A stretch of DNA of 64,000 nucleotides from an uncultured Paracoccaceae bacterium (lineage in GTDB: Bacteria; Pseudomonadota; Alphaproteobacteria; Rhodobacterales; Rhodobacteraceae). Below, piece by piece: positions 8,188-16,584 of this stretch; the first letter of the stretch is position 1; the number at the start of each line of letters is the position of its first letter. The stretch covers positions 248,001-312,000 of the forward strand of contig CANLQK010000007.1 in assembly GCA_947493255.1 (NCBI GenBank), read 5' to 3'. The notes under the pieces were generated by a model. That model was given only the letters and a program-made list of their open reading frames with translations. It did not search any database and was not told where the DNA came from. A program made the translations under genes and the position numbers.

Positions 8188-8865
8188 ATGCAAAAACCTT
8201 ACGTAATCATCGCAGGTGCGGGGGCTGGCCTTGGTCAGTCCCTCTGTGCGCGTTTTCTAAGGGGTGGGTTCGAGGTTGTGGGGATTGGCCGCACAAAGCC
8301 AGCTCAATACGTTGGAGCCTTTTACAAGCTTGACCTCGCTGATGCAGATGCAATGCCTACCAAATTGTCGGACATCATCAACACCCATGGAGCCCCGAAA
8401 ATCGTGGTACACAATACGGCAGAACTGGTTATCGCGCCTTTCGGCGACACCAGCCTGGTTGAGTTCGCCCGAACATGGACATCCATGGTGCAATCTGCGT
8501 TTCTGCTCGGGCAATCAACGTTGGCACCGATGGCAAATGCTGGCGGTGGTGCGTTCATTGTTTCAGGCGCAACGGCATCCTTGCGCGGCGGCGCTAAATT
8601 CGCGGCTTTCGCCAGTGCTAAATTTGCTCTTCGGGGTTTAACCCAATCATTGGCGCGCGAATATCAGCCCCAAGGCGTTCACGTTTGCCATGCCATTTTG
8701 GATGGCATCATTGACACGGATCGCTCACGAGACCTGCATAGCATCGATCCCGTTAAGATGATGAAACCCGATCACATTGCCGAAGCCTATTGGCAGTTGG
8801 CCCATCAGCCGCAATCCACATGGACGCACGAATTAGACCTGCGGCCTATGTCCGAAGGGTTTTGA
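8188..8865 (+). CDS. Short-chain dehydrogenase/reductase with Phe at the catalytic Tyr position
   Basis: 225 residues. The nucleotide-binding glycine motif GAGAGLG is at residues 10-16. The usual YxxxK catalytic pair reads FASAK at 141-145, so the acid/base Tyr is Phe while the Lys is kept. The nearby Ser is present (about 126). ATG 8188 follows the cupin stop by 5 bases; an open frame extends upstream inside the cupin gene but does not look like SDR. The protein may bind NAD(P) without normal alcohol oxidation, or use another residue. Confidence 0.75.
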   Translation: MQKPYVIIAGAGAGLGQSLCARFLRGGFEVVGIGRTKPAQYVGAFYKLDLADADAMPTKLSDIINTHGAPKIVVHNTAELVIAPFGDTSLVEFARTWTSMVQSAFLLGQSTLAPMANAGGGAFIVSGATASLRGGAKFAAFASAKFALRGLTQSLAREYQPQGVHVCHAILDGIIDTDRSRDLHSIDPVKMMKPDHIAEAYWQLAHQPQSTWTHELDLRPMSEGF

Positions 8866-8868
8866 ACC

Positions 8869-9915
8869 ATGACGACTCTGATTATCGGAGGTGGTTTGTC
8901 CGGTCTCGCTGTTGCACATGCATTGCAAGCTAGGGGGCAAGACTACTTTTTGGTCGAGGCCCGCACGCGCTTGGGCGGCCGGATCAAAACAGAACACCGT
9001 GATGGCGGCGCATTTGATATGGGCCCGACTTGGTTTTGGCCGGGGCAGCCGCGCATCGCTGATTTGATCGAGCGTTTGAATTTGTCAAAATTCGATCAAT
9101 TTGCCGATGGCGACCTTGTTTATGAAAATGAACAGGGGCAAGTGCAACGTGGGCGCGGATTTTCGTCGATGCAAGGATCATGGCGCCTTGTCGGCGGGTT
9201 GAGCGCCTTGATTGATGCACTGGCTGATTCATTGCCTGTAGATAGGGTGCGTTTGGACGCCGAGGTCACCGCGTTGATAAAGACAAGCAACGGCATCGAC
9301 GTGACCTTAAAAACCGGCGAAAGCTTACAGGCTGATCGCGTGATTTTCTGCATGCCGCCTCGAGTGGCCGCAAACCTCAGTTTTACCCCAGCATTGCCGG
9401 ATAATGCGGCGATGGTGTTGCAAAACATTCCCACGTGGATGGCTGGCCAGGCTAAGGCGATTGCAATTTACGACACCCCAATTTGGCGCGAAGTTGGACT
9501 ATCTGGCGATGGGCAAAGCCGTTTTGGGCCAATGGTTGAAATTCACGATGCCTCGCCCGAACAGGGAGGGCCTTATGCCTTGTTCGGGTTTATTGGCGTC
9601 CCGCCGCAAGGCCGCGCAGATGAAGACACTTTGCGTCAGCATCTTATCGCGCAATTGACGCGACTGTTTGGCTCAAACGCATCTAAGCCTACGCACTTGT
9701 TGATCAAAGATTGGGCTTTTGATTCATATACGGCGACCAAAGCTGATATCGCCCCGGTTCATGCGCACCCAAGCTATGGCCTTCCCGCAGCGTTAAAGGG
9801 ACTATGGGACGACCAATTGCTGTTTTCTGGCAGTGAATTGGCTCCGCAGTTCGGGGGGTATCTCGAAGGGGCTTTGGAAGCGGCTGAAAACGTACTAAGT
9901 AGCTTGGAAAAGTAG
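8869..9915 (+). CDS. Flavin-containing amine oxidase family protein
   Basis: 348 residues. The FAD-binding Rossmann motif IIGGGLSGLAVAHAL is at the start, followed by an ARTRLGGRI second motif and FDMGPTWFWP. The C-terminus carries the family's FAD-contacting segment FSGSELAPQFGGYLEGALE. Relatives oxidise amines to imines using oxygen; the family also includes desaturases. It starts 3 bases after the SDR stop, in the same operon. With the nitronate enzyme it suggests a nitrogenous substrate. Confidence 0.8.
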   Translation: MTTLIIGGGLSGLAVAHALQARGQDYFLVEARTRLGGRIKTEHRDGGAFDMGPTWFWPGQPRIADLIERLNLSKFDQFADGDLVYENEQGQVQRGRGFSSMQGSWRLVGGLSALIDALADSLPVDRVRLDAEVTALIKTSNGIDVTLKTGESLQADRVIFCMPPRVAANLSFTPALPDNAAMVLQNIPTWMAGQAKAIAIYDTPIWREVGLSGDGQSRFGPMVEIHDASPEQGGPYALFGFIGVPPQGRADEDTLRQHLIAQLTRLFGSNASKPTHLLIKDWAFDSYTATKADIAPVHAHPSYGLPAALKGLWDDQLLFSGSELAPQFGGYLEGALEAAENVLSSLEK

Positions 9916-9928
9916 ATAGGTGATGAAA

Positions 9929-10501
9929 ATGTCAACGACGGATACAAAAACTGCTTTGCTAAATTCCGCTGAGAATGCAGCGCGCACATTAGGTTTTGAT
10001 GGATTTAGCTATGCTGATCTTGCCGAAGATGTTGGCATACGCAAAGCGAGCATCCATCATCATTTTCCATCTAAGGCAAAATTGTCGGTCGCCTTGATGC
10101 AGCGATATCATCAAAATTTCGAAGCAGTTTGTATGGGGATCAACGAAAATCATGGCACTGGCGGAACGCAATTGTCAGAATTGATTAAGCAATATCGTGC
10201 TGCCAGCGACAACGGTAAAAGATTATGCCTCTGTGTCTCTTTTTCTGCCAGTCGCGATAGTCTTCCATCGGATGTACTTGAACAAATCAGCCTGTTTCGG
10301 GAAATGGTTATCGCTTGGCTGACAGATGTTTTTGAAAAAGGTAGTGTGGATGGGTCGATCTCGAATGTTGCCGACCCCGCGTTAGAGGCAGTCACGACGC
10401 TATCCTTGTTGGAAGGCGCACAGCTAGCGGCCCGTTCCGAAGAAAACCCTCGTTTTTTCGACGAAGCTGTCAAGCTGTTAGGCATGCGCATCACCGCGTG
10501 A
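9929..10501 (+). CDS. TetR/AcrR family transcriptional regulator
   Basis: 190 residues. The N-terminal helix-turn-helix is clear: FSYADLAEDVGIRKASIHHH at about residues 22-41. The C-terminal ligand domain is divergent. GATAGG before ATG 9929 supports this start; ATG 9923 and GTG 9920 are alternatives in the same frame. As last gene of the operon behind operator copy 5 it is the likely repressor of the five operators at 475-7458. The ligand is unknown. Confidence 0.85.
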   Translation: MSTTDTKTALLNSAENAARTLGFDGFSYADLAEDVGIRKASIHHHFPSKAKLSVALMQRYHQNFEAVCMGINENHGTGGTQLSELIKQYRAASDNGKRLCLCVSFSASRDSLPSDVLEQISLFREMVIAWLTDVFEKGSVDGSISNVADPALEAVTTLSLLEGAQLAARSEENPRFFDEAVKLLGMRITA

Positions 10502-10551
10502 GTGGAAATACCATTGCATTGAAGTGAGGGACCTTTCTAAATATTGGGCCT

Positions 10552-11283
10552 TCAAATAGATTGAGCCACCGTCACAGTGCATGCTGCGAATATAAGCGCG
10601 ACGCCGATCTCTTGACGCAGCGCGGGCAAACCGAACATCCCACGGTCGAAAATTATCAAGACTGTAATGATGGCCATCCAAAACAAGTTTCCTGGGAAAA
10701 ACACAAACATCAGACACATCAACAGACCGCAACACCGAACACAATCAACACCATGTAGAAACCCCAATGTGAATTGGCTTTGCGACACACCTGAACTGCA
10801 AAGCGAGCAGATTGGAATCGGGGAAGATTTGAGCCGTGAAAGCTGGAATAAACCGATGATCAACAGCGTGCTAGCGCCAATAGACCAGCCGTTAAAATAC
10901 AACCAATCGCTATTCTTAGCTGCCGACTGCAACACATAACCAAAGCCGTGCAATGCAATACCGACCACACTCCATACGGTCGTGTAACCAAGCACAGCCA
11001 TATAGGAGACTCTTTGATTGTGCTTGAGGTTAGGGAAAGCCACTGGACCCATCATAGCGGCAAGCATCAACAACCAACTTGTAAGTAAAGCTAGGCCTCC
11101 GGTAACGCCCTTTTCAGCTAGGTTAATGCCACAAATATTTGCGAGCACACCGGCCAAAGTCCAATCACCATGATTTAAATAGGACGCGTGGCCCGAAAAG
11201 GTCATGGCCACGAGGGCGAGCCAAGCACCTGCTGTAACGCGCCAGCCGAGATCTAACTTATAATCTTGAATAGCTGTTGTCAT
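10552..11283 (-). CDS. DUF2182 family integral membrane protein
   Basis: 243 residues with about six or seven hydrophobic segments. The LMLAAMMGPVAFPN segment and the cysteine-rich GVDCVRCCGLLMCLMFVFFP segment are hallmarks of the DUF2182 (COG5486) predicted metal-binding membrane family. The start at 11283 is preceded by GGAG at a good distance; the frame is open further upstream into the TPR gene. It follows the TPR gene and is probably co-transcribed from the IclR-operator promoter. Family function is unknown. Confidence 0.75.
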   Translation of the reverse strand: MTTAIQDYKLDLGWRVTAGAWLALVAMTFSGHASYLNHGDWTLAGVLANICGINLAEKGVTGGLALLTSWLLMLAAMMGPVAFPNLKHNQRVSYMAVLGYTTVWSVVGIALHGFGYVLQSAAKNSDWLYFNGWSIGASTLLIIGLFQLSRLKSSPIPICSLCSSGVSQSQFTLGFLHGVDCVRCCGLLMCLMFVFFPGNLFWMAIITVLIIFDRGMFGLPALRQEIGVALIFAACTVTVAQSI

Positions 11284-11341
11284 AAATGGCTCCATATCGT
11301 GACCGGCGTGTGAAACGCCGGCCATTTGAATAGGTTCACGT

Positions 11342-13006
11342 CTAAGCAGCGTTCTTGGTGCTACAGAAACATGAAGAATAGACTTCGCGATCCGCACGGC
11401 TAAGGGCAAAATCAAGCTGAGGTTTGATCATTGCCGCGCCTTTGGTGTTGCCCATTGCGATATAGCAATCGTAAAGACCTTTTAGCGCCCAAACATTGTT
11501 CGGGTGGCGATTGGAGCGGATGCAAGTATCATCCATGCCAAGATCGGCCTCGTAGGCGGCGGCGGCTTCTTCGAAATGCCCTTGTTCTAACAACAATGCA
11601 CCAAGCGGGTGCCGGCTTGGCATCATCCAAGGCCAAGGTTCATCATAGGGCAGGGCGTCTTCCAAAGCGACGGCTTTGCGCAAGTGATCAAAGGCGACAT
11701 CGTAATTGCCACGGTGATATTCGACTTCACCGTTCAACATTTCGCGCGCGACTTCGAGAATTTGAGTACAGGCAACAACATGGATGTGCCGTGTTTCTGG
11801 AACCTTTGCCGCTGCGGTCTCAAAGTTCTCGCGCGCTTGATCGGCCTTATCGTGTTGCTTGAGCGCAGCATGTGCAATGCCTTTGCCGTACCAGTTGAGC
11901 GCGGTTGTCATGGAATAATCATTTGCATGTTCAGGCAAAGGATCATTAATCAATTCCTGCCAACGACCAAAGCGGATCAACGCATGTGTCTTGATCGACA
12001 TGTACCCTTCGAGCCAGTCGGCCATGGGCGGATCTTCACAACGGATCAGTTCATCGGGAATTGTTTTCATCATTCCTTCAACTGCTTCCATCGCGGGGCG
12101 GAATTGCCCGAGGAACATCGCACCATAAAGTTTGAAGTGATAGTTGTGGACGCGGTACATAGAATAGAAATTCATCGCACCGGATTTTTCCCAATAAATC
12201 TCGTCTGCGACGATCCCTTTTTGGTTCCAAGTTACGACGTCCTGGTAATTACCACACAACACATCGATATGCGTCGCCATGTGGGCCAAGTGGCCGGCAG
12301 ATGGGACCATTTCGCGTAGCTCGTCTGCACATCGCAGAGCTACTTCCGGGACAGCGGACATTTCCATGAGGTGAATGTAGAGGTGCAAAAGTCCTGGGTG
12401 TCGGGCCGGACCAGCGGCCTCAACTTTGGCTATTCCGTTTTCCAGTACGCGGCGACACTCTAGTGTGTCACCTGCCGGATTTGGCTCACCGGTACGTGGG
12501 TCCCACATTTGCCATGGCGTTCTGTTCATCATCGCTTCGGCAAATAATGTTGCGACATCAGAATCGTCAGGAAATGTAGCGTAAACGTTCCGCATTTCAT
12601 TCGCGTATGCTGCGGACCATTTATAAAGATCAGGTACAGGTTCGTTCGATTGGTAGCGACTTTCCAATGCGACAATCAGTGCTTTCTCAACATCTGTTGC
12701 GCCATCCATTGCGGCCTTGGCCTTTTCGATAGCCTCCCGAGATTTTACAAGCGTCTCTTGCACTTGTTCAGGCGTGAAAAGCTCCCATGGTTTATTGTAG
12801 TTCGGTCCAATGATATAGGCCAATCCCCAGTGGGCCATAGGACACTCTGGATCCGCCTTCAGTGCATTTTCAAAACAAACGGCGGCCTCTTCATGGTGAT
12901 ATCCGAAAATCCAGTTCAAACCGCGGTCAAACCATATTTGTGCATCAGTTGAAGACGTTGTGATTGGGCGGCTATAGGCCCCTAGGTCGTACGGATAATC
13001 CAGCAT
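11342..13006 (-). CDS. TPR-repeat protein of unknown function
   Basis: 554 residues, no signal peptide. It contains tetratricopeptide-like helices, for example residues about 30-60 and 440-500, with ALKADPECPMAHWGLAY and HHEEAAVCFENALK segments. Several His-containing motifs (HLYIHLMEMS, HMATHIDVL, HNYHFKLYG) are conserved-looking and might bind metal or a cofactor. The start at 13006 has AGAGGG upstream; the longer open frame would run across the operators. It lies under tandem IclR-like operators downstream of the nitrile genes. I do not know its function. Confidence 0.75.
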   Translation of the reverse strand: MLDYPYDLGAYSRPITTSSTDAQIWFDRGLNWIFGYHHEEAAVCFENALKADPECPMAHWGLAYIIGPNYNKPWELFTPEQVQETLVKSREAIEKAKAAMDGATDVEKALIVALESRYQSNEPVPDLYKWSAAYANEMRNVYATFPDDSDVATLFAEAMMNRTPWQMWDPRTGEPNPAGDTLECRRVLENGIAKVEAAGPARHPGLLHLYIHLMEMSAVPEVALRCADELREMVPSAGHLAHMATHIDVLCGNYQDVVTWNQKGIVADEIYWEKSGAMNFYSMYRVHNYHFKLYGAMFLGQFRPAMEAVEGMMKTIPDELIRCEDPPMADWLEGYMSIKTHALIRFGRWQELINDPLPEHANDYSMTTALNWYGKGIAHAALKQHDKADQARENFETAAAKVPETRHIHVVACTQILEVAREMLNGEVEYHRGNYDVAFDHLRKAVALEDALPYDEPWPWMMPSRHPLGALLLEQGHFEEAAAAYEADLGMDDTCIRSNRHPNNVWALKGLYDCYIAMGNTKGAAMIKPQLDFALSRADREVYSSCFCSTKNAA

Positions 13007-13024
13007 GATGTGCCCTCTAAGTTT

Positions 13025-13049
13025 TTCTATATTGTAGAATTGCTTTCCA
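13025..13049 (-). promoter_or_regulatory. IclR-type operator over the promoter of the TPR gene
   Basis: On the minus strand it reads TGGAA-N5-TTCTA-N5-TAGAA, three 5-bp half-sites at 10-bp spacing. A good -10 (TACAAT) is embedded at the same offset as the -10 in the site at 18822. The TPR start codon is 19 bp downstream. Confidence 0.65.
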
Positions 13050-13114
13050 TTTTTTGGCCAATCTTCTGACAAAGCAAGTACTTTCTTAGGAATTTCTTCG
13101 AAAATGCAGCGTAA

Positions 13115-13129
13115 TTCTATATTGTGGAA
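13115..13129 (-). promoter_or_regulatory. Second IclR-type operator, 90 bp upstream
   Basis: On the minus strand TTCCACAATATAGAA, differing in one base from the core of the 13025 site, including the same spacer. It lies 14 bp past the amidase stop. Paired sites 90 bp apart could support looping or cooperative binding. Confidence 0.6.
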
Positions 13130-13142
13130 CAAAACCGAAGGG

Positions 13143-14588
13143 CTAGGCGATGACTGCATCTGATGCATTAAATTTGGGCGGTGTGCGACCCAACCCATCC
13201 CGCATCAATGCGGATTCCAAAATGCGGGCGAATCTTAAAAGCTTTGCATCAGAATGGCGCGGCCCAACAATTTGTATGCCGAATGGCATACCTTGATGGT
13301 CCATCCCACAAGGAAGCGTCACGATTGGGCTTCCCACCAATGACAGCGCCCAGGTGATCGCATACCAAGCATAATATTCCTTCAATGGTTTATTATTGAT
13401 CGCGGCTGGATGGTTTTCTTCTAGCGGGAAGGGTGAAACTGACGTGGCTGGGCAAATGAGATAGTCCACCTCAGCAAAAATAGCCTGAAATCTCCGATAG
13501 ATCTGTGTGTGCACTGCGTCAGCAAGCGCTGTGTCTGACAGACGAAGTGATTTGGCTTCAAGAATATTGTTTCTTACATTTGGTCCAATTAAATCTGGCT
13601 GATTTTCCGCCAATTCCCCGTAAGCGGCATAGAGGCTTTGTGCCCTGAGAACACGAAACGCAGCGGCTGCATCGGATAAATCAACATTCAGAACGCTAGT
13701 GGATTTGAAATGTTTGCCAATAATCGGTTGGCGTGACTCAAATAGCTCTGCGATCCCGCTATCAACCTCCGCGACACCCAAATCCGTTGAAAAGCCTATA
13801 CGTGAATGGGCTAAATCCTCAATTGCATGGAAGTCCTTATACTTAATCTCTAAATTGGGAAAACAAAGCGGATCACGGGCATCAAAACCAGAAATCGCGG
13901 ACAGCATAAAGGTCAGGTCTTCCACGGTGCGCGCCATCGGCCCGTCTGTCCAAAGATGTGAAAACCCGGACACATGACTCCGTGATGGAACAATGCCGGG
14001 CGATGGTCGCATCCCCACAATACCGCAAAATGATGCAGGAATTCGTAAGCTTCCTCCAAGATCAGATCCTGATGCAAGTGGGGCCATATTACTTGCCAAA
14101 CCGGCAGCTGAACCGCCAGAAGAGCCGCCGGATGTGACTGTCGTATTATAGGGATTGCCCGTCGCGCCGAACACGAGATTTGAAGTGTTTGCCCCTGCGC
14201 CGAACTCTGGCGTATTCGTTTTGCCGAGAACAATTGCACCAGCAGCGCGCAAACGTTCTACGATGATGTCGTCATGATCCGGGACGTGGGCTTCAAAGCA
14301 CCGGCTGCCAAAGGTTGTCCGCAATCCTTTTGTTCGGCTGAGGTCTTTGATCAAGACAGGTAGCCCGTGTAGCGGTGGTAGTGCCTCGCCGGCTTGTACC
14401 GCTGTATCCGCGATTTTCGCTTGGCGACGAGCTTCATCAAAATTGGTGGTAATGACCGCATTTACGAGTGGGTTTCGTTGTTCAATGCGGGTAATACAGG
14501 CTTCGAGCAATGCGCTTGGTGTCAATTCGCGGGCACCAATTTGACGGCGTGCTTCAACAGCACTCAATTCTGCTGGTGTATCCATCAT
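13143..14588 (-). CDS. Amidase signature family amidase
   Basis: 481 residues. The Ser-cisSer-Lys machinery is visible: Lys in LPVLIKDLS (about residue 83), the GGSSGGSAAG block (about 158-167) and GSDLGGSLRIPASFCG (about 178-193). It hydrolyses an amide to carboxylate and ammonia. Its start overlaps the nitrile hydratase alpha gene by 4 bases (ATGA), so it would take the amide made by that enzyme. It is the last gene of the minus-strand operon that begins at iclR or the CoA-transferase. Confidence 0.88.
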   Translation of the reverse strand: MMDTPAELSAVEARRQIGARELTPSALLEACITRIEQRNPLVNAVITTNFDEARRQAKIADTAVQAGEALPPLHGLPVLIKDLSRTKGLRTTFGSRCFEAHVPDHDDIIVERLRAAGAIVLGKTNTPEFGAGANTSNLVFGATGNPYNTTVTSGGSSGGSAAGLASNMAPLASGSDLGGSLRIPASFCGIVGMRPSPGIVPSRSHVSGFSHLWTDGPMARTVEDLTFMLSAISGFDARDPLCFPNLEIKYKDFHAIEDLAHSRIGFSTDLGVAEVDSGIAELFESRQPIIGKHFKSTSVLNVDLSDAAAAFRVLRAQSLYAAYGELAENQPDLIGPNVRNNILEAKSLRLSDTALADAVHTQIYRRFQAIFAEVDYLICPATSVSPFPLEENHPAAINNKPLKEYYAWYAITWALSLVGSPIVTLPCGMDHQGMPFGIQIVGPRHSDAKLLRFARILESALMRDGLGRTPPKFNASDAVIA

Positions 14589-15220
14589 AGAGTTTCTATG
14601 GCCAACGCGGGAACCACGCCGATCATGCTGTCGCGTGTCACCAGTTTTGCGAGATTCTCTTCGGACCAGTTTTCTGTTCCTTCTGGGCGTTTAGGCACAA
14701 CCAGATAGCGCATGTCAGCGCTGCTGTCGTGTACCCGGACCTCTGTTGTCTCAGGTAAGATGGTCCCGAATTCGGCAAGAACCTTGCGTGGATTTTGAAC
14801 AACATCTGAACGATAGGCGCGGCTTTTGTACCAATCGGGTGGCAAGCCAAGCAATGGCCAAGGATAGCACGAACATAAGGTGCAAACGACGACATTATGC
14901 ACCGCATCGGTGTTTTCCAAAGCGATCAAGTTTAACCATGTTGGCTCCAGCCCAATGGATTTTGCGGCCTCGGTTGCATCACGACGCATGAGATCCAGAT
15001 AGACCGGATCCGACCAAGCCTTGGCCACCATGCGTGCGCCATTATGCGGTCCGCGATCATCCATCATCTGATAGGTTTTGTGCAACTCCGCCTGAGTGAT
15101 CACTTCCTTTTCAATCAGAAGTTCACGCAAGGCCATTTCCAATAAACGATACTCGGTGAACGGTCCGTCTTCTTCATCTGGCTGGTTGGGGTGTGGGTGA
15201 TGATGGATGTGATCATGCAT
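14585..15220 (-). CDS. nthA: Nitrile hydratase alpha subunit, cobalt type
   Basis: 211 residues. The metal claw VCTLCSCY has Cys at 113, 116 and 118; Thr in second place marks cobalt-type enzymes, where iron types have Ser. Downstream YRSDVVQNPRKVLAEFG carries the conserved arginines that contact the oxidised cysteines. It converts a nitrile to an amide. Residues 2-10 are unusually His-rich (HDHIHHHPH) and could bind metal. The start overlaps the preceding stop (TAATG). Because the beta subunit is split, a thiocyanate-hydrolase-like gamma subunit is the main alternative; the amidase and aldoxime dehydratase nearby favour nitrile hydratase. Confidence 0.85.
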   Translation of the reverse strand: MHDHIHHHPHPNQPDEEDGPFTEYRLLEMALRELLIEKEVITQAELHKTYQMMDDRGPHNGARMVAKAWSDPVYLDLMRRDATEAAKSIGLEPTWLNLIALENTDAVHNVVVCTLCSCYPWPLLGLPPDWYKSRAYRSDVVQNPRKVLAEFGTILPETTEVRVHDSSADMRYLVVPKRPEGTENWSEENLAKLVTRDSMIGVVPALAIETL

Positions 15221-15510
15221 TAGTCGTCAGGCTCCAGCCAATGTTCAAAAATCTCTACTTCAAGAGTATCATGCGCCGCTCCGGCATAATCAGGCCAAAT
15301 CTGGCGCATCGGCAGGCGGACTCTATATAGCGGCATGGCCGGTTGGCCATCTCGGCGGTAAGCAAGTTCTTCAGGGTTCGCAAAATTACCGCAATGGCGT
15401 TCAATTTCCCCAGTTAATCCACGGGTATAAAATGGCGTGCGGCAATGCCCGATTGGGTAAGCATCACGAATACGCACCTTATCGCCAACTCTGAACATAG
15501 GATCAGTCAT
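15220..15510 (-). CDS. C-terminal half of a nitrile hydratase beta subunit (separate gene)
   Basis: 96 residues from ATG 15510. It matches the SH3-like C-terminal domain of beta: FRVGDKVRIRDAYPIGHCRTP, YTRGLTGEIERHCG, then LYRVRL and a final FEHWLEPDD. In most nitrile hydratases this domain is fused to the N-terminal half of beta; here it is its own gene, as in thiocyanate hydrolase (scnA) and the three-subunit toyocamycin nitrile hydratase. The frame stays open 17 codons further upstream, inside the preceding gene. It overlaps that gene by 8 bases. Confidence 0.8.
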   Translation of the reverse strand: MTDPMFRVGDKVRIRDAYPIGHCRTPFYTRGLTGEIERHCGNFANPEELAYRRDGQPAMPLYRVRLPMRQIWPDYAGAAHDTLEVEIFEHWLEPDD

Positions 15511-15835
15511 GAGAAGCGAGCTTTGCCCGTATTGTTTCGACGCGCGCACCGATTTCTGCATCTGTTACAATGCCGCGTTCCAGCATGATTTGGCTGATGG
15601 CCCAAATCCATTGCTCATAATATGATAGGCGCTGATATCTTTCTTCGCCCAATCCCTCAACCGCGCGGCGTAACTCATCAACCCTTAGTAGCCCTTTTGT
15701 GGCCAACAATTCGCGCACAGCATGAACCCGTTTTTCCCAAGGTTCATAATCATGTTCATCGGGGGCAAAAGGCTCACACAACAGTCCGCCCAAGTCATGA
15801 ATGCCGCGGTAATCTGTAAGAGATTTGTTGACCAT
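15503..15835 (-). CDS. N-terminal half of a nitrile hydratase beta subunit (separate gene)
   Basis: 110 residues. A GIHDLGGL motif near the start, EPWEKRVHAV, and RLSYYEQWIWAISQ match the helical N-terminal domain of beta subunits and the SCNase beta chain. Nitrile hydratase accessory proteins are also related to this domain, so an accessory role is possible. The gene order beta-N, beta-C, alpha equals scnB-scnA-scnC in thiocyanate hydrolase, as I recall it. Its ATG overlaps the upstream stop (TAATG). Confidence 0.75.
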   Translation of the reverse strand: MVNKSLTDYRGIHDLGGLLCEPFAPDEHDYEPWEKRVHAVRELLATKGLLRVDELRRAVEGLGEERYQRLSYYEQWIWAISQIMLERGIVTDAEIGARVETIRAKLASHD

Positions 15836-16584
15836 TATGATTGCCTCCGTTTTTCACGAGCTTCTTTGACGGCGAGTTGATACGTCAAAATGCGATCTTT
15901 GAGGCCGGGACGACCTGCCGTTGCTACGACAGAAGCGATATCTTGGGCACGTGTATCATGTGTCGTTAAACTCCGCATGTGCTGCGTGCTGAATTTAGGC
16001 ATTTGTACAGCCCGAGTGGTAAGCATATTAACAGTTTTTGACCAGTCGGATTGATCCACGATATCTGTCGCTAGGCCCAATGTCTTGGCTTCTGGTGCCG
16101 CTACGGTTCGCCCATCTAGCAGAATATCGAAAGCGGCATCTTTGCCAATCAAGCGTTCAAGGCGGCGTGTGCCTAAGGCCAGTTCAAAGTTCCACCCGGG
16201 AAAGCGTAGTTTGGCCTCTGGCGCGGCAAGGCGGTAAGTGCAGGCGGCGAACAAATCAGCACCGGCCCCGATGATATGCCCTTGTCCCAACGCGACTGTT
16301 GGGAATGGCGCATGATAGACAGCTTGCAGCATCGTTTCGATGCGCATAAACCGCCAAAGTAGATCCGCGTCGGAAAGCCGAGCCACATCGGACAAGTCAA
16401 AGCCAGCGCAAAAGTTCTTTCCATTCCCTTTGATCACAGCCAGACGGACAGTGTCCGCTGCTGTGATCGCTCCGAGAATCGCCTCGGCCATGTCCAACGA
16501 CATCGCGTTGGATGCCACCGGACGATTGAGCGTCAGGGTCAGGATGCCCTCAGCCAGCGCAGTGGTGACAACAGGCGAGGTCAT
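15835..16584 (-). CDS. Enoyl-CoA hydratase/isomerase family protein
   Basis: 249 residues. Crotonase-fold motifs: LTLNRPVASNAMS, NGKNFCAGFDLSD (first half of the oxyanion hole) and HIIGAGADLFAACTYRLA (second half, about residues 101-118). The usual catalytic Glu positions are not obvious, so the exact reaction is open. Start ATG 16584 overlaps the CoA-transferase stop as ATGA; the long upstream extension lies inside that gene. Together with the CoA-transferase it could process the acyl-CoA of the acid released by the amidase. Confidence 0.8.
   Translation of the reverse strand: MTSPVVTTALAEGILTLTLNRPVASNAMSLDMAEAILGAITAADTVRLAVIKGNGKNFCAGFDLSDVARLSDADLLWRFMRIETMLQAVYHAPFPTVALGQGHIIGAGADLFAACTYRLAAPEAKLRFPGWNFELALGTRRLERLIGKDAAFDILLDGRTVAAPEAKTLGLATDIVDQSDWSKTVNMLTTRAVQMPKFSTQHMRSLTTHDTRAQDIASVVATAGRPGLKDRILTYQLAVKEAREKRRQS

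Noticed and set aside
11609..12319. 236-codon plus-strand frame
   Set aside because: Antisense to the TPR gene; the TPR frame has repeat motifs, codon usage and a ribosome site, this one has none.
13007..13198. Longer N-terminus of the TPR protein
   Set aside because: It would run through both IclR-type operators and the -10; ATG 13006 has a good ribosome site.
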